Source: JBCBCP01 sp039817385 | GTDB taxonomy: Bacteria; Pseudomonadota; Alphaproteobacteria; Rhodobacterales; Rhodobacteraceae | Reading direction: 5' to 3' | Assembly (NCBI GenBank): GCA_039817385.1 | Contig: JBCBVY010000006.1 | Coordinates: forward strand, 124,001 to 188,000 | Length of the DNA: 64,000 bases | Shown here: positions 50,310 to 58,239 of the stretch, in pieces | Position numbering within the stretch: position 1 is the first letter of the stretch | How the letters are laid out: each line of letters opens with the position of its first letter | Made by a program: the position numbers and the translations under genes | The notes under the pieces: model-generated | The model's input: only the letters and a program-made list of their open reading frames with translations | Told to the model about the DNA's origin: nothing | The model's database searches: none

Positions 50310-51287
50310 TCAGCCTCCGGTGAGCGCGCTGGCGATGGCCACGTAGATCGGCAAGCCCAGCGTCAGATTGAACGGAAAGGTCACGCCCAGCGACAGCGTG
50401 AGGTAGATCGACGGGTTCGCCTCTGGCAAGGCCACGCGCATGGCCGCGGGCACTGCGATGTAGGACGCCGACGCGCTGAGCGTCATGAGGAGCGCAACGC
50501 CGCCCGTCGACAGCCCCAGAAGCAGCCCGGCGCCAAGGCCAAACATTGACCCGATCAGCGGCATGATCAGGCCAAAGGCCAGCACCGGCCCGCGCACCTC
50601 GCGCCCTTGCCGCAGGCCGCGCCCCGCGACAAGGCCCATGTCCAGAAGGAACAGGCACAGCACGCCTTGGAAGGGGGAGATGATGAAGGGCGCGATCTGC
50701 TCTAACCCCTTGTTGCCCGTCGCCCAGCCGATAAAGAAACTGCCGACCAGAAGGACAATGGAGCCGTTAAGCAGAATCTCCCGCCATAGCTCGCTATCCA
50801 TCTTGCCGCCCCCCGGGCTGCTGCGCGAGATGAGCCAGAGCGCCGAAAGGATCGCGGGGGCTTCCATCGCGGCAGCCACGGCCACCATGTAGCCTTCGTA
50901 TCCCAGACCTGCGCTTTCCAGCACGGAGGTGCCCGCAACAAAGGTCACAATGGAGATGGAGCCGTAATGCGCCGCCACTGCCGCCGCATCCAGCACCGAC
51001 AGCCGGGTCATCGCCTTCAGAATTGCAAAGGCCACCAGCGGCAAAAGAAAGGACAGGATCACCCCGGCCAGCAGCGCCGCGCCCAGCCGCAGGTCCAGCC
51101 CGTGATCGGCCACCGCCGCCCCGCCTTTGAAGCCGATTGCAAAGAGCAGGTAGATCGACATCCCCTTGGCCACCGCCTCGGGGATCGACAGGTCCGACCG
51201 GGCGAGCGAGGCAAAAAGGCCCAGCGCAAAGCTAAGGATGATGGGGGAAAGGAGGTTTTGCGCGGCAAGCGCAAGGGCCTGATCCAT
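50310..51287 (-). CDS. SbtA-like sodium-dependent bicarbonate permease
   Basis: 325 residues with about ten hydrophobic helices in two inverted halves. Landmarks are LSPIILSFALGLFASLARSDL, IYLLFAIGFKGGAAVA, VAAHYGSISIVTFVAGTSVLE and the second-half FLLDMGLVAGRGL and LSASASYIAVPAAMRVALPEANPS region. This is the SbtA (DUF897) permease family, known in cyanobacteria as a high-affinity Na+/HCO3- symporter. Together with the SbtB-like gene it forms a two-gene module. Its role outside autotrophs is not established. Confidence 0.88.
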   Translation of the reverse strand: MDQALALAAQNLLSPIILSFALGLFASLARSDLSIPEAVAKGMSIYLLFAIGFKGGAAVADHGLDLRLGAALLAGVILSFLLPLVAFAILKAMTRLSVLDAAAVAAHYGSISIVTFVAGTSVLESAGLGYEGYMVAVAAAMEAPAILSALWLISRSSPGGGKMDSELWREILLNGSIVLLVGSFFIGWATGNKGLEQIAPFIISPFQGVLCLFLLDMGLVAGRGLRQGREVRGPVLAFGLIMPLIGSMFGLGAGLLLGLSTGGVALLMTLSASASYIAVPAAMRVALPEANPSIYLTLSLGVTFPFNLTLGLPIYVAIASALTGG

Positions 51288-51478
51288 GTTATCGTCTTCC
51301 GTCCTTGTTCCAAGGGCACATGCCCCGCGAGATGCGCACCTGTTCGAGGGCGGTTATCCAAGTTTCACCGCAAATTCGAGGGAAAAGGCACGCATTTGCC
51401 ACAGTTCCATCAACGAATTTGGAAACCTGCCGCGTTAGGACGCATCGTTGAGAACCGGGGGATAGAGGTTTGAGGGTG

Positions 51479-51859
51479 ATGAGCGACGTTATGTATCTTC
51501 AACCGCATGAAGCGGTGCATGTCGACCACGACAAGGTCGGCGCGCTTTACGCGCAACTTGGAAATGCGAGCGCAGAGGATGTGGTGTGCCGCGCAATGGA
51601 AGAGCTGGCGCTGCGGATGTCCCAATGCGGCCAGCTGTACCGCACAGGCGCGCTGGATGATCTGCGCAAACAGGCCCGGTCTTTGGTCGCGATTGCCGAT
51701 CAGATCGGGATGATCGCCTTGGCGCGCGTGGCGGCGGATGTGACGACCTGTATCGACAGACATGACCAGGTGGCGCTTGCCGCGACCCTGTCGCGCCTGA
51801 TGCGGATCGGGGAAGGATCGCTAACCGCCGTGTGGGACTTGCAGGACATCACGATCTGA
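51479..51859 (+). CDS. Hypothetical helical protein (degenerate Hpt-like)
   Basis: 126 residues, predicted all-helical. The segment LRKQARSLVAIADQIGMIALARVAADV looks like the central helix of histidine phosphotransfer domains, but the phospho-accepting His position is Arg/Ser, so it would be inactive in transfer. It is a roseobacter hypothetical in my reading, with the Hpt resemblance an inference. A GAGG/GAGGG stretch precedes the ATG. It diverges from sbtA across about 190 bp. Confidence 0.65.
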   Translation: MSDVMYLQPHEAVHVDHDKVGALYAQLGNASAEDVVCRAMEELALRMSQCGQLYRTGALDDLRKQARSLVAIADQIGMIALARVAADVTTCIDRHDQVALAATLSRLMRIGEGSLTAVWDLQDITI

Positions 51860-51920
51860 ACGCTTGCAGGCGCATCTCAAGTGGCTAGGCTGAGAGGAAC
51901 TGGCCAAACGAGGTGTCCCC

Positions 51921-53303
51921 ATGTCCATGCGTTTTGCCGAACCCGATGGGTCGGCGATCCCCCTGTCCGTCGTGAGCGAGGGAAACCTTGCCGATTGGAC
52001 CGCCAGTTTGCCGGAAGCGCATGCGGCATGGGTTTCCGCGATCGGGTTCAAGGGCGGCGTAGGCGAAGCCTGCGCTCTGCCCGGGCCGGACGGGCGGGTC
52101 GCCGCGGCATCGGTTGGCTATGGCTCCGCTGCATCCCGGGCGCGCGGGCGGTTTCATCTGGCGGCGGGGGCGGCACGTCTGCCCGAAGGGGATTATGCAC
52201 TCACCACCGATTTGGGGGCGGAGGCGGAGACGGAGGCGCTTGGCTGGCTGCTGTCCCACTACCGCTTTGACCGGTATGCCCGCGCCAACGGCACCCGCGC
52301 CCGGTTGATCGCGCCTGATGGCATAAACACCGCCGCCGTTCTGGCCCGCGCGGAAGGCGAGGTGCTGACCCGCGACCTGATCAATACCCCTGCCGCCGAT
52401 ATGGGCCCGCCTGACCTCGAGGACGCCGCACGCGCGCTGGCCGCACAGTTCGGCGCATCCATCGAAGTAACCACAGGCGAGGACCTGCTTTCCGCCAACT
52501 TCCCGCTGATCCACACCGTCGGCCGCGCCGCAAACCGCGCGCCACGGCTGATCAACATGTCCTGGGGCGCGGCCGGCCCGCGTCTGACACTGGTGGGCAA
52601 GGGGGTCTGCTTTGACACCGGCGGGCTGAACCTGAAACCCGGCGCGTCGATGGGGCTGATGAAGAAGGACATGGGCGGCAGCGCAGCGGTTCTGGGCCTC
52701 GCGCATATGATCATGGCGACGGGCCTGCCCGTGCGGCTGCGCGTGCTGATCCCTGCCGTGGAAAACGCCGTGGCAGGCAATGCCTTCCGCCCGGGGGACA
52801 TCCTGACCGCGCGCAACGGCCTGACGGTGGAGATTAACAACACCGACGCCGAAGGGCGGCTGGTTCTGGCCGACGCGCTGGCTTTGGCGACCGAAGACGA
52901 CGCGCCAGACCTGCTGGTGTCGATGGCCACGCTGACGGGCGCCGCGCGCGTGGCGGTCGGCCCGGACCTTGCGCCGTTCTACACCGATGATGACGGGCTT
53001 GCAGGGGCGCTGGCCGCGGCTGCGGCGGGCTGCGCCGATCCGGTTTGGAGGATGCCGTTTCACACCCCTTACGAGGCGATGATCGAGCCGGGGATTGCCG
53101 ATCTCGACAACGCACCCAAGGGCGGCTTTGCCGGGTCGATCACCGCGGCCCTGTTCCTGCGCCGGTTCACGGCGGGGGCACGTTACGCCCATTTCGACAT
53201 CTACGGCTGGCAGCCATCCGACGCGCCCGCACGGCCCAAAGGCGGCGTGGGTCAAGGCACGCGCGCCCTGCTGGACGCTTTGCCCGCAGCGCTGAACCTG
53301 TGA
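51921..53303 (+). CDS. M17 leucyl aminopeptidase family protein
   Basis: 460 residues, PepA/PepB-like, cytosolic. The catalytic domain carries TLVGKGVCFDTGGLNLKP, MKKDMGGSAAVLGLAH, LIPAVENAVAGNAFRPGD and the signature NTDAEGRLVLADAL with metal Asp/Glu. The N-terminal domain (1-130) is divergent. It removes N-terminal amino acids from peptides using two metal ions. The stop overlaps the GTG start of an NlpC/P60 gene, suggesting a joint role in recycling wall peptides. Confidence 0.93.
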   Translation: MSMRFAEPDGSAIPLSVVSEGNLADWTASLPEAHAAWVSAIGFKGGVGEACALPGPDGRVAAASVGYGSAASRARGRFHLAAGAARLPEGDYALTTDLGAEAETEALGWLLSHYRFDRYARANGTRARLIAPDGINTAAVLARAEGEVLTRDLINTPAADMGPPDLEDAARALAAQFGASIEVTTGEDLLSANFPLIHTVGRAANRAPRLINMSWGAAGPRLTLVGKGVCFDTGGLNLKPGASMGLMKKDMGGSAAVLGLAHMIMATGLPVRLRVLIPAVENAVAGNAFRPGDILTARNGLTVEINNTDAEGRLVLADALALATEDDAPDLLVSMATLTGAARVAVGPDLAPFYTDDDGLAGALAAAAAGCADPVWRMPFHTPYEAMIEPGIADLDNAPKGGFAGSITAALFLRRFTAGARYAHFDIYGWQPSDAPARPKGGVGQGTRALLDALPAALNL

Positions 53304-54070
53304 GCGACCGGCGCACAACGCCCGATCCGGCTTTCGTGCAAACCAGCACAAAGGCACGGATTGCTGCGCCGCTTACGGACTTGCTGGCGGCGCCGGGTGG
53401 CGCGCGGGACCGGCAACTGCTCTACGGCGATCCGGTCACGGTTTTGGGGACAGACGGCAGCTACAGCTACGTGCGCAGCGAAAAGGATGGCTATATCGGC
53501 TGGGTCACCTCCGCCGCAGTGTGCGATGACTGGACACCGACACACCTTGTCTCGGCCCTCGCCTCTACCGCCTATGCGGAGCCGGACTTTAAATCCCCCG
53601 ATCAGGCAACCCTGAGCATGGGCTGCCGTCTGCGCGCGGCCGGCGAGACGGAAACCTTCATCGAGACCGCGCTTGGGTTCATACCGAAGGCGCACCTGAA
53701 TTCAGCGGATTGGCGCCACAACGCACCCGCAGTCGTCGCCGCTCGGTTCATCGGCACCCCCTACCTCTGGGGCGGCAACTCCCGCCTCGGCATCGACTGC
53801 TCCGGCCTTGTTCAGATCGCCCTGCTCACCTGCGGCATCCCCTGCCCCGGCGACAGCGACCAGCAACAGGCCGTCGGCTCAGACGCAAATGGCCCCGTGC
53901 AGGAAGGCGACCTGCTGTTCTGGAAAGGCCACGTCGCCCTCGCACTGGATGCAACCACCCTGATCCACGCCAACGCGCACCACATGGCCACCAGCTACGA
54001 GGGCTTTGATGCCGCAATCGCCCGCATCGCAAAAACCGACGGGCCAGTGACCGCACATCGCCGCCTCTAA
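53300..54070 (+). CDS. NlpC/P60 cysteine peptidase with SH3 domains
   Basis: 256 residues from a GTG that overlaps the peptidase stop (GTGA). The N-terminal half holds one or two SH3-like segments (LLYGDPVTVLGTDGSYSYVR, GYIGWV). The catalytic part has Cys167 in LGIDCSGLVQ and His211 in WKGHVALALD, with His223 in LIHANAHH. This layout resembles gamma-D-Glu-L-diamino-acid endopeptidases such as YkfC. No signal peptide is visible, so it may act in the cytoplasm on recycled muropeptides. The frame is open upstream inside the M17 gene, which I treat as shadow. Confidence 0.9.
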   Translation: MSDRRTTPDPAFVQTSTKARIAAPLTDLLAAPGGARDRQLLYGDPVTVLGTDGSYSYVRSEKDGYIGWVTSAAVCDDWTPTHLVSALASTAYAEPDFKSPDQATLSMGCRLRAAGETETFIETALGFIPKAHLNSADWRHNAPAVVAARFIGTPYLWGGNSRLGIDCSGLVQIALLTCGIPCPGDSDQQQAVGSDANGPVQEGDLLFWKGHVALALDATTLIHANAHHMATSYEGFDAAIARIAKTDGPVTAHRRL

Positions 54071-54071
54071 C

Positions 54072-54092
54072 TTCTCTGTTCAAAAAAATCCC
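54072..54092 (+). repeat. Short dispersed repeat copy C (TTCTCTGTTC plus A-run)
   Basis: Same end sequence as at 9585 and 45257, here two bases after the NlpC/P60 stop and facing the convergent DUF2794 gene. Confidence 0.6.
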
Positions 54093-54110
54093 GGGGGTCG
54101 CCATTTATCG

Positions 54111-54137
54111 CGCCATTGGTCCGAGCGACCAATGGCG
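54111..54137. terminator. Strong hairpin between convergent genes
   Basis: CGCCATTGGTC-CGAGC-GACCAATGGCG forms a perfect 11-bp stem with a 5-base loop. No T-run follows on either side, so it may protect 3' ends rather than terminate. Confidence 0.6.
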
Positions 54138-54205
54138 ACGGCAGAGCCCCAAGGCCCTTGCGGCCCGAGCAAAATAAAATCAAACGCGCGCAGCGCTCAA
54201 TCGGA

Positions 54206-54553
54206 TCACTCGACCGCGCGGATCAACTTGCGCTCCAGCACCCGCAGCACGGTCTTCAAATCGTGCCCCCGGCGCAGCACCTGCCCGTCGATGCCGACAA
54301 CTGCATACATCCCCTGCTTGCCGCGCAACTTCGGCCGTTTTTCGATCCGGTAAAGGGGGTTTTCTGCGGTCCGGCGAAACACCGAGAACACCGCCACATC
54401 CCGCAAGGACGAAATCCCGTAGTCCCGCCATTCGCCCGCGGCCACCATGCGGCCATAGAGCGACAAGATCACGCCCAGTTCAGTCCGGTGGAACGCGACC
54501 TGTGCGGGCGGGGTTTCGCGTAGGGTTACGGGCGGCGGCCTGTGCACTGTCAT
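54206..54553 (-). CDS. DUF2794 protein
   Basis: 115 residues. The core QVAFHRTELGVILSLYGRMV, AAGEWRDYGI and FSVFRRTAENPLYRIEKRP matches the alphaproteobacterial DUF2794 family. Function unknown, probably cytoplasmic. It is convergent with the NlpC/P60 gene and divergent from paaI. An intergenic palindrome at 54614-54630 lies upstream and might serve either gene. Confidence 0.9.
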   Translation of the reverse strand: MTVHRPPPVTLRETPPAQVAFHRTELGVILSLYGRMVAAGEWRDYGISSLRDVAVFSVFRRTAENPLYRIEKRPKLRGKQGMYAVVGIDGQVLRRGHDLKTVLRVLERKLIRAVE

Positions 54554-54613
54554 ACCGCCAGAGTTGCGCCGAATGGGCGGTAAATCAAGTCACGCTGCAC
54601 AAGGGTCAAAACA

Positions 54614-54630
54614 CTTGTACATGTTACAAG
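54614..54630. promoter_or_regulatory. Inverted repeat CTTGTA-N5-TACAAG upstream of paaI
   Basis: A perfect 6+6 inverted repeat with 5-base spacer, 47 bp before the paaI ATG and 60 bp before the DUF2794 start. The size and symmetry fit a TetR-type operator such as those for PaaR regulators of phenylacetate genes. Confidence 0.5.
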
Positions 54631-54677
54631 ATAGCGGCAATGTGCCGCCATTCTGAAACGCGAAGGGAGGCGCGTCG

Positions 54678-55112
54678 ATGACACCTGAAGCGCGGGCGCG
54701 CCGCAGCGCAGACGTGATGTGGGCGCAGGACGCCGCCAGCCAAGGGTTGGGTATGGCCCTTACCTATGTCGGCCCGGGCACCGCGACCCTCACCATGCCG
54801 GTGCGCCGCGACATGCTGAACGGGCACGGTATTTGCCACGGCGGGTTTATCTTCACGCTGGCCGACAGCGCCTTTGCCTTCGCCTGTAACAGTTACAACA
54901 GGTTGGCGGTGGCGCAGTCCAATTCCATCACTTACCTGACACCGGGGCAACCCGGCGACACGCTGACCGCCGTGGCGACCGAAGTGGCCCGCGCAGGGCG
55001 CTCCGGCACCTATGACGTGACCGTGACGGGCGCGGATGGCACGCAGGTTGCGCTGTTCCGCGGCCTGTCCCGGATCATCAGTGGCACGCATTTCGAGGAG
55101 GAGACGCCATGA
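54678..55112 (+). CDS. paaI: PaaI hydroxyphenylacetyl-CoA thioesterase
   Basis: 144-residue hotdog-fold thioesterase. The motif GHGICHGGFIFTLADSAFAFACNSYN is visible from about residue 50, containing the PaaI-type HGG and catalytic Asp. PaaI rescues dead-end CoA esters in phenylacetate breakdown. Its stop overlaps the paaK start by four bases. The rest of the paa cluster is not in the window. Confidence 0.93.
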   Translation: MTPEARARRSADVMWAQDAASQGLGMALTYVGPGTATLTMPVRRDMLNGHGICHGGFIFTLADSAFAFACNSYNRLAVAQSNSITYLTPGQPGDTLTAVATEVARAGRSGTYDVTVTGADGTQVALFRGLSRIISGTHFEEETP

Positions 55113-56395
55113 AAGACCTGACCCCGGCGCAAGACACGCTCGACCCTATCGAGATCGCGAGCACCGACGAAATTCGCGCAACGCAGCTCGCGCGGCTGAA
55201 GTGGTCACTGGCCCACGCCTATGAGAACGTGCCGCATTACAAGGCGGCGTTCGATGCAGCCGGGGTGCACCCGGATGATGTGACCACCTTGTCCGACCTG
55301 GCGACGTTTCCCTTCACGACCAAACAGGATCTGCGGGCCTCCTACCCGTTTGGCATGTTTGCCGTGCCGCGGGACCGGGTCGCACGCATCCATGCCTCCT
55401 CCGGCACGACGGGGCAGCCGACCGTGGTGGGCTACACGGCGGCGGACCTTGAAAACTGGGGCAGCGTGGTGGCCCGGTCCCTGCGGGCGGCAGGGCTGCG
55501 GCCCGGGGACCTGCTGCACAACGCCTATGGCTATGGCCTCTTTACCGGCGGGCTGGGCATCCACCTTGGCGCCGACGCGCTAGGCCTGACGACGGTGCCG
55601 GTGTCGGGTGGGATGACACCCCGCCAGGTGCGCCTCATTCAGGATTTCGCGCCCAAGGGGATCACCGTGACGCCCTCCTACGCCCTGTCCATCCTTGATG
55701 CCTTCAACGCCGAGGAGATCGACCCGCGCGACACCTCCCTTGAGGTTGGCATATTTGGCGCGGAGCCGTGGACAAACGCGATGCGGGCCGAGATTGAGAG
55801 CGCCTTTGATATGCACGCTGTGGACATCTATGGGCTGAGCGAGGTGATGGGCCCCGGCGTCAGCATGGAATGCGTGGAGGCCAAGGACGGGTTGCACATC
55901 TGGGAAGATCACTTCTTCCCCGAAATCATCGACCCCGCCACGGGCGATCCGGTCGCGGACGGAGAGATGGGGGAGCTGGTTTTTACCTCCCTCACCAAAG
56001 AGGCCTTCCCGATCATCCGCTACCGCACGCGCGATCTGACGCGACTTTTGCCCGGAACGGCGCGTTCGATGCGCCGGATGGAGAAGGTGACGGGGCGCAG
56101 CGACGACATGATCATCCTGCGGGGCGTGAACGTTTTCCCCACCCAGATCGAGGAATGCATCATGGCCACGGACGGCCTCGCCCCGCATTTCCAGATCGAG
56201 CTGAGCAAACCGGACCGTATGGACCAAATGCGCGTGCTGGCCGAAGCCACAGGGGGCGAGCGCGAAGGCCCCGCGCAGGCGCTTGCGTCGCGGATCAAGC
56301 AGACCATTGGGATCTCGGTTAAGGTCGACGTCACCGAACCCGGCGGCGTGGCGCGCTCGGAAGGCAAGGCTGTCAGGATTATCGACAAGCGGTAG
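55109..56395 (+). CDS. paaK: Phenylacetate-CoA ligase
   Basis: 428 residues of the adenylate-forming enzyme that activates phenylacetate. The ATP motif is RIHASSGTTGQPTVVGYT, followed by VSGGMTPRQVRLI, YGLSEVMGPGVSMEC and the hinge/C-terminal region TGRSDDMIILRGVNVFP, ending RSEGKAVRIIDKR. Length matches PaaK. It is translationally coupled to paaI. Confidence 0.96.
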   Translation: MKDLTPAQDTLDPIEIASTDEIRATQLARLKWSLAHAYENVPHYKAAFDAAGVHPDDVTTLSDLATFPFTTKQDLRASYPFGMFAVPRDRVARIHASSGTTGQPTVVGYTAADLENWGSVVARSLRAAGLRPGDLLHNAYGYGLFTGGLGIHLGADALGLTTVPVSGGMTPRQVRLIQDFAPKGITVTPSYALSILDAFNAEEIDPRDTSLEVGIFGAEPWTNAMRAEIESAFDMHAVDIYGLSEVMGPGVSMECVEAKDGLHIWEDHFFPEIIDPATGDPVADGEMGELVFTSLTKEAFPIIRYRTRDLTRLLPGTARSMRRMEKVTGRSDDMIILRGVNVFPTQIEECIMATDGLAPHFQIELSKPDRMDQMRVLAEATGGEREGPAQALASRIKQTIGISVKVDVTEPGGVARSEGKAVRIIDKR

Positions 56396-56418
56396 GCGCA
56401 ATGTGCTAGGATGCCTAC

Positions 56419-56769
56419 ATGACTTGCACCGCCGTTTACCCCACCCTTGCCACGCCGGATGTCAAAGCCGCCTGTGCGTGGTATGTGGACGCCTTGGGCT
56501 TTTCCCTGCATTTTTTGTATGGCGATCCGCCGGTGCATGGCGCGATCGTGCTGGATCAGGCCTGCGTGCATTTCTGGGAAGGCCCGGCGCTGCTCAATGC
56601 CAATTGGCTGTACTTCGATGTGACCGATCTGGACGCGATCTATGCCCGCGCGCAGCAGGGCGGCGTCACGATCACCAAAGCGCCGGAGACCTACCCGTGG
56701 GGCATGCGCGAGTTCAACGCGGTGGACCTGAACGGCTATAACATCCGCTTTGGTCAGCATATGGGCTAA
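56419..56769 (+). CDS. VOC (glyoxalase/bleomycin-resistance) superfamily protein
   Basis: 116 residues with a paired beta-alpha-beta-beta-beta pattern: YPTLATPDVKAACAWYVDALGF near the N-terminus and WLYFDVTDLDAIYARAQQ in the second module, ending RFGQHMG. This matches the vicinal-oxygen-chelate fold. Substrate is unknown and metal ligands are unclear. It follows paaK by 23 bp and could be co-transcribed. Confidence 0.85.
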   Translation: MTCTAVYPTLATPDVKAACAWYVDALGFSLHFLYGDPPVHGAIVLDQACVHFWEGPALLNANWLYFDVTDLDAIYARAQQGGVTITKAPETYPWGMREFNAVDLNGYNIRFGQHMG

Positions 56770-56808
56770 GGCCCTGCGGCGCCCGAACGCGCGCCGCAGG
56801 GCAAGCGA

Positions 56809-58173
56809 CTAGCCAAACGTCGCGGCAAGGTGGGACGAGATGATCTCTTTCAGCTCCAATCCTTCAACCTCTTCGAACGGCAGGTCGGTCGTGCCGAGGT
56901 AGGGCTCCTGATTGATCGCCGTCCACGCGTTGACCGCCAGCCGGTAGGTCGCGGCCGCGTCGATGTCGAGCGCGGCAACATGCACGTAATCCCCCGTGCG
57001 ACCCGACAGGTCGGTCGCCGCGAACTGGTTGGCGCGGGCGGCGATGGCGGCCAGCTGCGCGCCGCTGATCTCTGCCACGCGGATGCCGCCGCCAAAGCGG
57101 ACAAAGGCGTTGAAGTCGTACCGGCTCAGCGGCCCTGCGGCGAGCGGCGCGCCAAAGGTTGTGTGGCCGATCATGGCCACGTCGGCCTCCGTTGCCGCTT
57201 TCAGCGCCTCGGTCGCGATCAAGATCGAGTTGTGCATGTCATAGCTTTGCGGGATCTCGGCAATCACCGCACTGTCTTCTACCGTCAGATGCTCGGACAG
57301 TTGCGCCTGCACAGCCTCGGCCAGCGCAGCATCGCCACCCTCGGGCGTGACGGTGTGGGTGGTGTAGCGGCCCGCGCCTGACGCGGTCAGCTCCAGCATC
57401 CCGACCTGCGTACCCCAACTGCCGCCGTGCAGGTAGCGCACGCCGGCATGGGTCATCTCGAACGCGACGTGGTCGTGGGCACCCTGCATGATCGTGCCTT
57501 CGGGCAAGGTGTCGATGAAGGTCTTGTCCGGGCCAACGCCTGCGTGGGACATGATCACGCTGATGTCTGCGCCCGCGCTGGCGCCGGGCAGGGCATCGGC
57601 CACAAAGCTGGCCGTGTCCAGAAAGCCGAGCGTGCCGCGCGCGGGCTGGCGGTAGACAAAGGGGTTGGTTGCGGCAAGGCCCAGCAGGGACACGTCCAGC
57701 CCGCCAAGGCCGATCCGGTCCGATACGGGCGCAAAGAAACGCCCGGTGCGGGTGTCCAGCAGGTTGGAGATGACCCGGATGCCCGCCGCGTCCGCACGCG
57801 CGACAAAGCTGGCCATATCGTCCATCACCGCAACCTCGTGGTTGCCAAGGTTCACGACCACCGGCATTTCCGCGGCCAGCGCCGACAGGAAGGCCCAGTC
57901 CGCCGCGCCGCCAGAGCGGGCGCAAACGACGTTGCCACGTTCAAAGATATCGCCGTTGATCAGCGCCGCGGTGGGCACGCCCGCCGCATCGCGCAGGCGG
58001 CGGAAGGTATCCAGCAGCGCAGGCAAGCGCGCGTAAGGCGCGTGCATGTCCGAAATGGTCAGCAGGGCGGCCCTAGCGCCCTCCTGCGCGCGCAGCGGCG
58101 CAGCGGTGCTGGCAAGCGAAGCAGCGGCGAGGGATTGCAGAACGAGGCGGCGGTCAAAAAGAAGCGTGGGCAT
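56809..58173 (-). CDS. Secreted bifunctional metallophosphatase/5'-nucleotidase
   Basis: 454 residues. The N-terminus has a twin-arginine-like signal (FDRRLVLQSLAAASLASTAAPLRA). The metallophosphoesterase domain shows ISDMHAPYARL, INGDIFERG, VNLGNHEVAV, MSHAGVG and GAHDHVAFE. The C-terminal 5'-nucleotidase domain has NAFVRFGGGIRVAEISGAQL. It probably hydrolyses nucleotides or other phosphate monoesters in the periplasm. Start at 58173 is supported by GGAG and the signal; the upstream open frame is shadow. Confidence 0.9.
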   Translation of the reverse strand: MPTLLFDRRLVLQSLAAASLASTAAPLRAQEGARAALLTISDMHAPYARLPALLDTFRRLRDAAGVPTAALINGDIFERGNVVCARSGGAADWAFLSALAAEMPVVVNLGNHEVAVMDDMASFVARADAAGIRVISNLLDTRTGRFFAPVSDRIGLGGLDVSLLGLAATNPFVYRQPARGTLGFLDTASFVADALPGASAGADISVIMSHAGVGPDKTFIDTLPEGTIMQGAHDHVAFEMTHAGVRYLHGGSWGTQVGMLELTASGAGRYTTHTVTPEGGDAALAEAVQAQLSEHLTVEDSAVIAEIPQSYDMHNSILIATEALKAATEADVAMIGHTTFGAPLAAGPLSRYDFNAFVRFGGGIRVAEISGAQLAAIAARANQFAATDLSGRTGDYVHVAALDIDAAATYRLAVNAWTAINQEPYLGTTDLPFEEVEGLELKEIISSHLAATFG

Positions 58174-58239
58174 GGCAAGGCTCCGGTGTTGAGGATGCCC
58201 GCACCATGCCCGCACCGCATGACGCGGAAGTGACGCGGT

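Noticed and set aside
51885..53357. 490-residue minus-strand frame opposite the M17 peptidase
   Set aside because: The M17 signature NTDAEGRLVLADAL is on the plus strand; the antisense product is Arg/Gly-rich without motifs.
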